Shown piece by piece: positions 14,889 through 21,160 of a stretch of 38,065 nucleotides of DNA. The translations under genes were made by a program, and so were the position numbers. Position 1 is the stretch's first letter, and each line of letters begins with the position of its first letter. The DNA comes from an uncultured Ruminococcus sp. (lineage in GTDB: Bacteria > Bacillota > Clostridia > Oscillospirales > Ruminococcaceae), in the NCBI GenBank assembly GCA_946540705.1, contig CAMNJD010000565.1:1-38065 (forward strand). Reading direction: 5' to 3'. Below the pieces are notes generated by a model. It was not told the DNA's origin. It saw only the letters and a list, made by a program, of their open reading frames with translations, and searched no databases.

Positions 14889-15529
14889 TTCTGCCGCTCC
14901 TTCCATTCTTCCAGTCTGCTCGCATCCTTCCGGTATTCCTCGATCTCGATTTCGATCTCGCTGATCCGGTATTGCAGCGCCTCAATGCGATCAGCAATAA
15001 ATGTAAGGTGACCGTCTACCGCTCTCCGAACTACAGGCGGCAGCGGCTCTGACTCGTCCTGTGCTTCGGTCTCAGGCTCTGCATTCGCAGCATTTTCCTC
15101 TGCATCCGCAGCCTTGCTCTCTGCGATCATCTCATCTACAGCGGCATCGAACTCCGGATTGATGATACCGGGCTTTGGCTTGTCCTCCGCTGCTGGCTGC
15201 ATGATTTCCTGCTCAGCTTTTGCCAGTTTGGCGCAGAGCTGGCTGATTGCCTGGACACTCACGCCGTACTGCTGCGCAAGATCCTTCTGTGGGACGCCGT
15301 CTTTGCTTGCTGCATAGATTGCCGCTCGCTGCTGATCGGTAAGCTTTCCCATGATAATACTCTCCTTCTTTCTGATTTCATAGATAACATCCACAACGGC
15401 CTCGAACTGCCGCCGCAGTGTTCTTGCTATATGGTGCTCATTCAAGCCTGTGTTGAGCAGCCGGAGCACCTGCTGTTCTTCGTAGGTGTATATCGGTGTG
15501 TCAGGTTCACCGATCCGGACAGGCTTCAT
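14879..15529 (-). CDS. Two-HTH DNA-binding protein with C-terminal coiled coil
   Basis: 216 residues from ATG at 15529 (4-bp ATGA overlap with the previous gene). First helix-turn-helix-like domain about 17-55 (YEEQQVLRLLNTGLNEHHIA); second about 62-105 (LTDQQRAAIYAASKDGVPQK, then LAQQYGVSVQAIS). An acidic Ala/Glu-rich linker and a coiled coil (ISEIEIEIEEYRKDASRLEE) follow. An in-frame ATG at 15352 has its own strong site (GAAGGAGAG, 7 nt), so a 157-residue form starting MGKLTDQQRA may also be made. Function unknown; a regulator is likely. Confidence 0.65.
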   Translation of the reverse strand: MKPVRIGEPDTPIYTYEEQQVLRLLNTGLNEHHIARTLRRQFEAVVDVIYEIRKKESIIMGKLTDQQRAAIYAASKDGVPQKDLAQQYGVSVQAISQLCAKLAKAEQEIMQPAAEDKPKPGIINPEFDAAVDEMIAESKAADAEENAANAEPETEAQDESEPLPPVVRRAVDGHLTFIADRIEALQYRISEIEIEIEEYRKDASRLEEWKERQKWR

Positions 15530-15792
15530 TTGCGCTCACCCCAGTCGATATCCGATTCATTGATTAGTGTCACGGGGATATCGACTTTTAATCTGCACAA
15601 ATAGTCGCGCAACATGTCGCGTGCAAGCAGCCGGGCATAGCGATGTGCCCATGCATTCAGGCGCTTGCGGTCATCGCGCAGAATATCTCGATCAACTTTT
15701 CGCCAGTGCCAAATGAACCCCACTGCAAGTGCAATCTGGAAAAGCACTGTGATCGCCATTCCACCCCAAAACTGTCCGTCTGTCAGTCTCAT
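15526..15792 (-). CDS. Small single-pass membrane protein
   Basis: 88 residues. ATG at 15792 (MRLTDGQFWGG) is preferred over the ATG at 15810 because GAGAGG lies just upstream. One hydrophobic helix (about 10-28, GMAITVLFQIALAVGFIW) is followed by a long basic, amphipathic cytoplasmic-type tail (HWRKVDRDILRDDRKRL). No family recognised. Confidence 0.6.
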   Translation of the reverse strand: MRLTDGQFWGGMAITVLFQIALAVGFIWHWRKVDRDILRDDRKRLNAWAHRYARLLARDMLRDYLCRLKVDIPVTLINESDIDWGERK

Positions 15793-15809
15793 ATCACACC
15801 TCTCAGCCA

Positions 15810-16412
15810 TCAGTCAAAGTATGGGAACAGTTCATCGTTTACGATTTCCCACTGCATCCCCGCGCAATCAAAGCGGATGTAGTTCCAGTCGGACGATGCC
15901 CATACCGGCTGCCGTTCAAACTCAGCGCTGACACGGCATTTGTTGTATTTGTTCTTATCGAAAGTCTGTACTTTTGTGACGATGCTGATTTTCGCCATAT
16001 CGAAGCCGCACTCCTGCGCAATGCGACGGATCGCATCCAGCTCCGACATCGGTGCGGTATCGTCTGCAAGAAACTGGTAGTCGTGCTCGCTCATGTTCGT
16101 GCCGATGTCCTTTGCGGGCTGCCAGTCCAGTTCTCGGTCGAGCTGCGCTTTGGCTTCTGCCAAACGATCGTGGAGCAGCTTGATTTCCGTAAAACTGGCT
16201 TTCAGTTCGTCGGCGTGCTTATTATCACGCTCCAAAGCACATTTGTCTGCAAGGCGTGCAAGGCGTTCCGCGATGCCGTCCTTATCGGCTTTGTACGCCT
16301 CGCAATACTCGTGCTTGTCGAGCTGGCTGCTGTTGTAATCCTGCTCGATCACTTCATAGAGGGCAGCAGACGGGTGGAATCCCGTTAAAACCTCAAATTC
16401 ACGGATTGTCAT
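15810..16412 (-). CDS. Hypothetical phage protein
   Basis: 200 residues. Opens MTIREFEVLTGFHPSAALYE, an opening I associate with a conserved clostridial phage/ICE family of unknown role. Residues 40-100 are a charged helix or coiled coil (KCALERDNKHADELKASFTE). The C-terminal part is mixed alpha/beta and aromatic (WASSDWNYIRFDCAGMQWEI). ATG at 16412 follows AAAGGAAG. No catalytic motif seen. Confidence 0.6.
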   Translation of the reverse strand: MTIREFEVLTGFHPSAALYEVIEQDYNSSQLDKHEYCEAYKADKDGIAERLARLADKCALERDNKHADELKASFTEIKLLHDRLAEAKAQLDRELDWQPAKDIGTNMSEHDYQFLADDTAPMSELDAIRRIAQECGFDMAKISIVTKVQTFDKNKYNKCRVSAEFERQPVWASSDWNYIRFDCAGMQWEIVNDELFPYFD

Positions 16413-16424
16413 AATTACTTCCTT

Positions 16425-16688
16425 TCATTCAATCATGCGCTCCGCGATGCTGTGTGCCATCGGGCGGAGCATAATGTCCGGGTCGATGCCGAGCGCTGCG
16501 AAGTACAGCCCCATCCGTGCAAGCGTGATTTTTTCGGGTGTCTTCGCATCCGCACAGACGGTGACAGCACTGACACCGACGAGCTTTGCGATCTGCGCCT
16601 GCTGCATGTCCTGCGCGGACATCTCCGCAGCGATCAGCTTCCAGATCGTGCGTGCAAAGGTTTTTGCCGGCTTTGCTTTCGTTGCCAT
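16425..16688 (-). CDS. XRE-like helix-turn-helix protein
   Basis: 87 residues from ATG at 16688 with AAGGGAG upstream. The helix-turn-helix is at about 27-45 (DMQQAQIAKLVGVSAVTVC). The C-terminal AALGIDPDIMLRPM resembles lambda-repressor-like domain ends. It lies third in the leftward operon after cro and the ORF6N gene, so it is probably an early regulator such as a CII-like or accessory repressor. Confidence 0.65.
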   Translation of the reverse strand: MATKAKPAKTFARTIWKLIAAEMSAQDMQQAQIAKLVGVSAVTVCADAKTPEKITLARMGLYFAALGIDPDIMLRPMAHSIAERMIE

Positions 16689-16692
16689 AAGA

Positions 16693-17271
16693 TCAGCTCC
16701 CTTCCATAGGCAATGCTGTAACATAAGGCATCAGTTCTGGATGCAGCATAACGAAGTCCGCAACTGCTCTGCGCTGAATCGCTGCTTCTGCTTTCTGTAC
16801 GGCGAGCTGTGCTTCTGCTGTGGCAAGTGCTGCCTGTTTGTGCCGCAGCTCGCTAAGCAGTGTCGCTGTCAGCTTCTGTTTGCACTGCTCTGCTGTAAGC
16901 GGTTCCTTCGGCGGAGCGGTCGGCAGCTTCGGCGGCAATGCACTCTTGCGGAAGTAATACTCCACAAGGAAGTCATATACCGCCCATGCCTTGTCTGTGT
17001 TCAGGCTCTTTGCATGGAGCAGCACGCCGCGCTCTGTCCACAGGTAAAGTTGCGGCACTTGACTCAGTTCCTTACAATTTGTAAGGGACTTTTTGAAAGC
17101 TCTCAAATCTTCTCCCACAAGGAAAAAGAAATGTTTACCTTCCACATAGCGTTTTTTGTTCCGGCTAAAATTGGTATTGATTGTTGACTTTGAGGTTTCA
17201 TACGCTTCGGCAAGCTGTGCGGTTGTGAGAACGCGCTCTCCTGCGCGTTCGATGATTTTCGGGATGTTCAT
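16693..17271 (-). CDS. ORF6N-domain antirepressor-like protein
   Basis: 192 residues from ATG at 17271, whose A overlaps the cro stop (ATGA) and which has AAAGGAG in range; an upstream ATG at 17277 is too close to that site. Residues 1-95 match ORF6N (RVLTTAQLAEAYETSKSTIN, KRYVEGKHFFFLVGEDLRAF, LYLWTERGVLLHAKSL). A proline-rich hinge (LPPKLPTAPPKEPL) and an Ala-rich coiled coil follow. ORF6N/KilA-N proteins next to cro often act as antirepressors. That makes it a candidate for relieving CI, which lacks a cleavage domain. Confidence 0.82.
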   Translation of the reverse strand: MNIPKIIERAGERVLTTAQLAEAYETSKSTINTNFSRNKKRYVEGKHFFFLVGEDLRAFKKSLTNCKELSQVPQLYLWTERGVLLHAKSLNTDKAWAVYDFLVEYYFRKSALPPKLPTAPPKEPLTAEQCKQKLTATLLSELRHKQAALATAEAQLAVQKAEAAIQRRAVADFVMLHPELMPYVTALPMEGS

Positions 17272-17480
17272 TTGCATTCTCCTTTCTCGGCAGCGATCGG
17301 CTCAAGCAGGTCGTCGGCAGTACATCCAAAGATGCCTGCAAGTTTTTTGAGCATGACGATGTCAGGCTTTCTCGCGCCGATTTCCCACATCGAGACGGTG
17401 GACTTTGCAACTCCACACTTTTCAGCAAGTTCCGCCTGCATCATGCCGGATTTTTCGCGGTATTCGCGAATTGCGATCAT
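17268..17480 (-). CDS. cro: Cro-like repressor
   Basis: 70 residues, a single XRE helix-turn-helix domain (MMQAELAEKCGVAKSTVSMW) followed by CTADDLLEPI. It is the first gene of the leftward operon, divergent from cI, with AAGGAGG upstream of its ATG at 17480. Its recognition helix (AKSTVSMWEIGARKPDI) is very like that of CI (GKSTVGMWENEKREPDI), so the two probably bind the same operators at 17517-17616. Confidence 0.85.
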   Translation of the reverse strand: MIAIREYREKSGMMQAELAEKCGVAKSTVSMWEIGARKPDIVMLKKLAGIFGCTADDLLEPIAAEKGECK

Positions 17481-17513
17481 GTTATCACCTCCTTATGTCC
17501 GCGATCTGTGTTC

Positions 17514-17542
17514 ATTATATCCACATTTTGTGGATATGTCAA
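17514..17542 (-). promoter_or_regulatory. Leftward early promoter (PR-like)
   Basis: On the minus strand TTGACA (17537-17542), 17-bp spacer, TATAAT (17514-17519): a perfect sigma-70 consensus. Operator 1 fills the spacer and overlaps the outer bases of both hexamers, so binding would exclude RNA polymerase. Drives cro and the whole early operon. Confidence 0.9.
17517..17537. promoter_or_regulatory. Operator 1 of the cI/cro switch
   Basis: Perfect inverted repeat with 9-bp arms ATATCCACA / TGTGGATAT and a 3-bp centre, lying inside the early promoter. The most symmetric of three sites, probably the strongest CI/Cro site. Confidence 0.88.
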
Positions 17543-17547
17543 GATGC

Positions 17548-17568
17548 ATGTCCACATTTTGTAGACTT
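17548..17568. promoter_or_regulatory. Operator 2 of the cI/cro switch
   Basis: Imperfect copy (ATGTCCACA / TGTAGACTT, 3-bp centre). Its centre lies 31 bp, about three helical turns, from that of operator 1, which would allow cooperative binding on one face. It is just upstream of the early promoter -35. Confidence 0.75.
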
Positions 17569-17590
17569 GCTAAGTTTCAACACAGAATCG

Positions 17591-17619
17591 TTGACAATAT
17601 CCACAAAATGTGATATACT
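17591..17619 (+). promoter_or_regulatory. cI: cI promoter (PRM-like)
   Basis: TTGACA (17591-17596), 17-bp spacer, TATACT (17614-17619). Near consensus, so it should not need activation. Operator 3 lies in the spacer, so it can be repressed by Cro or, at high level, by CI. Confidence 0.88.
17597..17616. promoter_or_regulatory. Operator 3 of the cI/cro switch
   Basis: ATATCCACA, AAA, then TGTG-ATAT: one base shorter in the right arm than operator 1. It lies between the -35 and -10 of the cI promoter, in the position of an autoregulatory site. Confidence 0.75.
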
Positions 17620-17639
17620 GTACACAGGAGGTGATCTAT

Positions 17640-18107
17640 ATGTTAGGCGAAAGAATCAAATCTCTCCGTGAGGCAAAGCACATCACGCAACAGCAACTCG
17701 CGGACTATATCACTGTCGGAAAAAGCACAGTCGGAATGTGGGAAAACGAAAAGCGAGAGCCGGACATCGAAACGCTTGCGAAAATAGCAGAGTATTTTTG
17801 CGTCAGTATCGACTACCTTGCTGGCAGGACAAATCGAATGATTGACGCAAAAACGTGGGACAAGTATGCCGCGAAATTTGAGAGCTCTTATAATGCGCGG
17901 CTCGAAAATGACATCGTCCTGGTGGAGCAGTTATTCCATGATCTTCCGCAGCAGGATCAGCAGATCGTTTGCGAGTATATCGTTCCGGCGATAAGAACGA
18001 TTGAACACGACGCGATCATGAAACTGAAAGAATACGCCGACGACCTTGCGCGATTGCAAACGTATAGAATCGAAAAAGCGATTGAGAATGAAAAAAGCGC
18101 CGACTGA
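17640..18107 (+). CDS. cI: CI-like repressor without peptidase domain
   Basis: 155 residues from ATG at 17640, preceded by AGGAGGTG; an in-frame ATG at 17610 lies over the promoter and is rejected. Residues 1-65 are an XRE helix-turn-helix domain (ITQQQLADYITVGKSTVGMW, SIDYLAGRTN). Residues 75-155 are all-helical and charged (DLPQQDQQIVCEYIVPAIRT) and contain no Ser/Lys S24 LexA-like peptidase and no Ala-Gly cleavage site. It should dimerise through the helical part and hold the early promoter off. Induction therefore cannot be by RecA-stimulated self-cleavage of this protein. Confidence 0.87.
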   Translation: MLGERIKSLREAKHITQQQLADYITVGKSTVGMWENEKREPDIETLAKIAEYFCVSIDYLAGRTNRMIDAKTWDKYAAKFESSYNARLENDIVLVEQLFHDLPQQDQQIVCEYIVPAIRTIEHDAIMKLKEYADDLARLQTYRIEKAIENEKSAD

Positions 18108-18123
18108 CCGAAGTCAACCGACG

Positions 18124-18137
18124 CGAACGAGTGTTCT
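18124..18137. promoter_or_regulatory. Candidate LexA (SOS) box
   Basis: CGAACGAGTGTTCT has the GAAC-N4-GTTC core of the Gram-positive LexA box and differs from the usual CGAACRNRYGTTYC form only at the last base. It lies in the 112-bp gap between cI and the exonuclease gene. One such core is expected about every 65 kb by chance. Confidence 0.5.
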
Positions 18138-18151
18138 ATTTCTATTGTACA

Positions 18152-18169
18152 ACAAAACACATGTTTTGT
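18152..18169. promoter_or_regulatory. Palindrome upstream of the exonuclease/integrase genes
   Basis: ACAAAACA / TGTTTTGT with a 2-bp centre: a perfect 8-bp-arm inverted repeat. No T run follows on either strand beyond the stem, so it is more like an operator than a terminator. A TATACT at 18197-18202 could be a -10, but I find no convincing -35 for it. Confidence 0.45.
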
Positions 18170-18219
18170 CAAGCGGCTGGTGTGCAAATTTTTACATATA
18201 CTTTTGAAAGGTGGTTAAA

Positions 18220-19032
18220 ATGGGCATTTTTGATAAGCTGAAAAATGCTATGAGTCAAGCAAAGCAAGCGACGGCAGCTCCAGCAAAAGCGCCAGAACCC
18301 AAAAAGCTAAGTTACAGCGAACGAGAAGCGATATATCGCCAGAACAAAATCAATGAATTCCGCGAGATCCTGTCCGGTCTCCGGAAGGTCAAAATTGAAT
18401 TAAGCGAGGAAAAGCGCAATCGAAACAATGCGATTGAGATGCCGGAGATATCTCCAAAAAACATTACGAAATCAACAAATCTATCAAAGCTGCGCGATTT
18501 TATCGCAATCGACACCGAGACGACCGGTCTGAAGCCTGGCGGAAATGATGTAATCGAAGTGTCCGCCGTCCTCTTTCACGACTTCGAGCCTGTTGAAGCG
18601 TTCTCGACGCTGATTAAGCCGAGAAAACCGATCCCGCCGGATGCCACTGCTGTAAACGGCATCACAGACGATATGGTGCAGGATGCTCCAAGATTCTACG
18701 AGATCGCGCCTGCGCTCGAAGCGTATCTCAAAAAGTTGCCGCTTGTCGGGCATAACATTGCTTTTGATTTGCGGCATCTGTTTGTAAACGGTCTCGGCTC
18801 TGTTGATCAACATGTAATCTACGATACACTTGCACTCAGCAAAAAATTTTGTGATGATGATATACTTGATTACAAACTCGCAACCGTATGCAAAGAGTAT
18901 CTGATATACATGGACGATGCCCACAGAGCGACCGCTGACGCGCTGGCTTGCGGACTGCTTTTTGTCAGTTTTATTTTGCAGTCGCGCGACGATTGCTATG
19001 ATATCGGAGATCTGATAAGCAAATGCGGCTAA
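18220..19032 (+). CDS. DEDDh 3'-5' exonuclease (DnaQ/epsilon-like)
   Basis: 270 residues from ATG at 18220 with GAAAGGTGG upstream. After a charged N-terminal 90 residues the DEDDh motifs appear in order: FIAIDTETTGL (Exo I), GHNIAFDLRHL (Exo II), and HRATADALACG (Exo III, His and Asp). All five catalytic residues are present. NGITDDMV is typical of the epsilon family. The gene lies between cI and integrase, an unusual spot for a nuclease. It may be a proofreading or RNase T-like enzyme, or a defence/counter-defence gene carried in the lysogeny module. Confidence 0.87.
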   Translation: MGIFDKLKNAMSQAKQATAAPAKAPEPKKLSYSEREAIYRQNKINEFREILSGLRKVKIELSEEKRNRNNAIEMPEISPKNITKSTNLSKLRDFIAIDTETTGLKPGGNDVIEVSAVLFHDFEPVEAFSTLIKPRKPIPPDATAVNGITDDMVQDAPRFYEIAPALEAYLKKLPLVGHNIAFDLRHLFVNGLGSVDQHVIYDTLALSKKFCDDDILDYKLATVCKEYLIYMDDAHRATADALACGLLFVSFILQSRDDCYDIGDLISKCG

Positions 19033-19055
19033 GTGCCAAGCAAAGGGGTGATCCT

Positions 19056-20108
19056 ATGGCAAAAGCAAAGAAACTGCCGTCAGGGAGCTGGAGTGTGAAC
19101 CAGTTCATAGGCATGGATCAGAACGGCAAGCGCATATACAAGCGCTTCACCGCGCCCACAAAGCGCGAGGCGGAGTATCTTGCAGCGGAGTATGTTGCAA
19201 AGAAAAAGCGCCCAGTCGAACGGATGACCGTCGGCGAGGCGATAGACAGGTATATTGAAAGCAAGGACGGCGTACTCTCGCCGACCACAGTAAACGGATA
19301 CCGGAATCTCCGGAACAATCATTTTGCAGGGCTTATGGACATCCGGATCGACCGGATCACGCGGGAAGATGTGCAACGTGAAGTGAACAGTGAGTCAAAG
19401 CGGTTCAGTGCGAAAACAGTCATCAATGCGCACGGCCTGCTCGCTGCAGCGCTTGCTATGCATAATCCTGATTTCGTTCTGCGGACTACCCTGCCCCGCA
19501 AAGTCAAGCAGCTCAAGCGTGACCTGCCGACCTCTGAGGACGTCATCAGAGCCATTCGTGGCAATCCTGTGGAGCTTCCTGTACTGTTGGCTATGTGTCT
19601 GTGTCTGCGTCTCTCAGAGGTCAGAGGCGTGCGCAGAAGCGCTGTAGAAGGCGATCGGCTTCGCATTGACCGTGTGATTGTGACAGTCAAAGGCGCTCAC
19701 ATCGAGAAGGAGCTGCCGAAGACGGATGCGTCCCGGCGATATGTTGACATTCCGCCGTTTCTGCGTGACATGATTCTGGCATCAGAGACGGAGTATATCA
19801 CAACACTGACAGGCCGTGCGATCTACGGGCGTTTCGTCAACGCCATGAAGAAAGCAGGCTTTGAAGGTGTACGCTTCCATGACCTGCGACATATCTCCGC
19901 AAGCGATATGCACGCGCTTGGGATCTCTGACCGTGTTGCAGCAGAGCGCGGCGGATGGGCAGGCACTCAGACTATGCAGCAGGTCTACCAGCACAGCTTT
20001 TCCGTTGACCGCCGGAAGGCAGACAAGAAGATGTGCGAATACTACGAAAAGCTGATAAATGCAACACGAAATGCAACACGCGACATCGAAACCAACGAAT
20101 CTACGTAG
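19056..20108 (+). CDS. int: Phage integrase, tyrosine recombinase
   Basis: 350 residues from ATG at 19056, preceded by AAAGGGGTGA. The N-terminal arm-binding domain (SGSWSVNQFIGMDQNGKRIY) is followed by a SAM-like core-binding domain (TVGEAIDRYIESKDGVLSPT). The catalytic residues are complete: Arg in CLRLSEVRG, Lys in ELPKTDASRR, HxxR in FHDLRHIS, GGWAGTQTM, and Tyr in QQVYQHSF. Its last codons contain a tandem arm-type repeat (20057-20080). The stop is about 8 bases from the tRNA-like attP core, the usual arrangement for integration into a tRNA gene. Confidence 0.95.
   Translation: MAKAKKLPSGSWSVNQFIGMDQNGKRIYKRFTAPTKREAEYLAAEYVAKKKRPVERMTVGEAIDRYIESKDGVLSPTTVNGYRNLRNNHFAGLMDIRIDRITREDVQREVNSESKRFSAKTVINAHGLLAAALAMHNPDFVLRTTLPRKVKQLKRDLPTSEDVIRAIRGNPVELPVLLAMCLCLRLSEVRGVRRSAVEGDRLRIDRVIVTVKGAHIEKELPKTDASRRYVDIPPFLRDMILASETEYITTLTGRAIYGRFVNAMKKAGFEGVRFHDLRHISASDMHALGISDRVAAERGGWAGTQTMQQVYQHSFSVDRRKADKKMCEYYEKLINATRNATRDIETNEST
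20057..20080 (+). repeat. Tandem 12-bp arm-type sites, left of attP
   Basis: Two perfect tandem copies of AAATGCAACACG inside the integrase 3' end. The same pair (first base of copy 1 differs) recurs at 20254-20277, and the core TGCAACA appears inverted at 20193-20212. This is the expected form of integrase arm-binding sites. Confidence 0.75.
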
Positions 20109-20116
20109 CGTTTCGC

Positions 20117-20140
20117 GGGGTTCGATTCCCCTCACCTGCT
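20117..20140 (+). other. attP: attP core resembling a tRNA 3' end (tRNA-Gly type)
   Basis: GGGG-TTCGATT-CCCC forms a T-arm, followed by an acceptor strand CACCTGC and T at position 73. U73 and this acceptor suit tRNA-Gly. The rest of a tRNA is absent upstream, so this is the phage copy of a tRNA 3' end that would restore the host gene on integration. The base before the stem (20116, C) would mismatch its partner T, so the shared core probably starts at 20117. Confidence 0.8.
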
Positions 20141-20145
20141 TATTT

Positions 20146-20195
20146 AAAAACCGCTGTATTTGCGTGATTTCAGCGCAGGTACGGCGGTTTTTATG
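20146..20195 (+). terminator. Terminator after integrase/attP
   Basis: AAAAACCGC (20146-20154) pairs with GCGGTTTTT (20184-20192), with a nested CGCTG/CAGCG stem and a T run on the 3' side. Probably ends the integrase transcript; it may have been carried with the tRNA end. Confidence 0.6.
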
Positions 20196-20212
20196 TTGCA
20201 TATATGTTGCAG
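20193..20212 (-). repeat. Inverted arm-type sites
   Basis: Two copies of ATGTTGCA(T/G), the reverse complement of the TGCAACAT-like core in the tandem pairs at 20057 and 20254. Spacing is 11 bp, one helical turn, as for paired integrase contacts. Confidence 0.55.
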
Positions 20213-20253
20213 AATATAAGCATTTTTGAATCAAAAACAAGCATTTTTAAGAG

Positions 20254-20277
20254 GAATGCAACACGAAATGCAACACG
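20254..20277 (+). repeat. Tandem 12-bp arm-type sites, right of attP
   Basis: GAATGCAACACG then AAATGCAACACG: the same tandem pair as at 20057-20080 (one base different), so the pairs flank the attP core on both sides. Confidence 0.72.
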
Positions 20278-20283
20278 AAAAAC

Positions 20284-20322
20284 AACCGACAGCGGATGAG
20301 CTCCCCTGCCGGTTTTTCTTTT
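20284..20322 (+). terminator. Second terminator upstream of the accessory operon
   Basis: AACCG-a-CAG (20284-20292) pairs with CTG-c-CGGTT (20306-20314) with one mismatch, followed by TTTTTCTTTT. It insulates the accessory operon from integrase transcription. Confidence 0.7.
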
Positions 20323-20354
20323 CAATAACAAAATCTCACAATTTGCAGCCTGCG

Positions 20355-20376
20355 CTTTTGTGCAAGTATACAAAAG
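20355..20376. promoter_or_regulatory. Inverted repeat upstream of the accessory promoter
   Basis: CTTTTGT / ACAAAAG with an 8-bp centre, directly abutting the first direct repeat at 20377. Possible activator or repressor site. Confidence 0.4.
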
Positions 20377-20426
20377 TTGAGTTTGTGGCAACTTTTTGCT
20401 GATTTCCTATTGACTTTGTGGCAACT
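20377..20426 (+). repeat. Direct-repeat operator of the accessory (acr) operon
   Basis: TTGAGTTTGTGGCAACT (20377-20393) and TTGACTTTGTGGCAACT (20410-20426) match in 16 of 17 bases, 33 bp apart, about three helical turns. The second copy contains the promoter -35. Direct repeats on one face suit a ribbon-helix-helix regulator such as the one encoded at 22416. The shared TTTGTGG also resembles half of the CI operator, an alternative. Confidence 0.65.
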
Positions 20427-20438
20427 CTATGATATAAT
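20410..20438 (+). promoter_or_regulatory. Accessory operon promoter
   Basis: TTGACT (20410-20415), 17-bp spacer, TATAAT (20433-20438): near-perfect sigma-70 promoter, 64 bp before the first start codon. It should be active in the lysogen and early after infection unless repressed at the repeats. Confidence 0.88.
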
Positions 20439-20501
20439 ATAATCAAGGAAAGGGAAGGAAAACCCAAAGGAAAACCAAGAGAACAAACGGAGGAAAAGAA
20501 A

Positions 20502-20744
20502 ATGAAAAAATATAAGTGGGTTAAGCATTTTGAAAACTGGAATAACCGCGGATATTCGCTGCACGACAACACAACCGGAAAAAATATTGCATGGATTGAG
20601 GAAAATAATTACTGTGATTATACAGTACATGCAAGCGACTACATATTAGCTGCATATAGATACCCGCATACACTCGCCGAAACTATGGCGGCATGTGCAA
20701 AAAGCGCCGGAATCAATCCGGAAGAAATTGAAGAGTACAACTAA
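20502..20744 (+). CDS. Small accessory protein, candidate anti-defence gene
   Basis: 80 residues from ATG at 20502 with GGAGG upstream. Basic aromatic N-terminus (MKKYKWVKHFENWNNRGYSL), several Tyr/Trp/His, acidic C-terminus (AGINPEEIEEYN). No family recognised. It is first in the operon carrying the AcrVA2 homologue and is clearly more AT-rich than the structural genes, pointing to separate acquisition. Confidence 0.7.
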   Translation: MKKYKWVKHFENWNNRGYSLHDNTTGKNIAWIEENNYCDYTVHASDYILAAYRYPHTLAETMAACAKSAGINPEEIEEYN

Positions 20745-20752
20745 TAACAACA

Positions 20753-20774
20753 GCCGCCGGGTTGATCCGGCGGC
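20753..20774 (+). other. Intercistronic hairpin
   Basis: GCCGCCGG / CCGGCGGC, a perfect 8-bp GC stem with a 6-nt loop and no T run. It lies between the first and second accessory genes. It could protect or process mRNA and set different expression of gene 1. Confidence 0.55.
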
Positions 20775-20799
20775 ACAACATGAACAGGAGGTAAGGAAA

Positions 20800-21147
20800 A
20801 TGAAAGACTTCATCGAGAAATGCAAGAAGTTTCTTGCCACGCCGAATATCACAACGCCGAAATTCTGTATATATACAGAATCCGGAAAAGTTGCAAACAG
20901 CGATACTCACAAAGATGGCGAAACGCTCTATGCTATTATCAAAATGGACGACGGGAAGATTGTTGCTTTTTGGGGAAATGCGTTTTATACGCTTCACGGC
21001 GAAAAGGTATATATCCTGTCTGAACATGATGAATATATCAGTTGCAGCGGTCAGATTCGGCTCCATGTAACAATTCCGCAAGAAGGAATGGTTTTTAAGA
21101 CATATTCAGCACAGATCGTTAACTATCAGGATAAATTTGTTTTGTAA
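20800..21147 (+). CDS. Small accessory protein, candidate anti-defence gene
   Basis: 115 residues from ATG at 20800 with AGGAGG upstream; the longer frame runs through the preceding hairpin and gene and is rejected. A short N-terminal helix (MKDFIEKCKKFLATP) is followed by a run of beta-type segments (KFCIYTESGK, TLYAIIKMDDGKIVAFWG, GEKVYILSEHDEYISC, KTYSAQIVNYQDKFVL), suggesting a compact beta protein. No family recognised. Confidence 0.7.
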   Translation: MKDFIEKCKKFLATPNITTPKFCIYTESGKVANSDTHKDGETLYAIIKMDDGKIVAFWGNAFYTLHGEKVYILSEHDEYISCSGQIRLHVTIPQEGMVFKTYSAQIVNYQDKFVL

Positions 21148-21160
21148 GGAGGTATGGAAA

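Noticed and set aside
17610..17639. Longer CI start at 17610
   Set aside because: It overlaps the -10 and the ribosome site of the cI promoter; ATG at 17640 has an ideal AGGAGG.
20109..20142. A tRNA gene at attP
   Set aside because: Only the T-arm and acceptor end are present; no D-arm or anticodon arm lies upstream, where the integrase gene ends.
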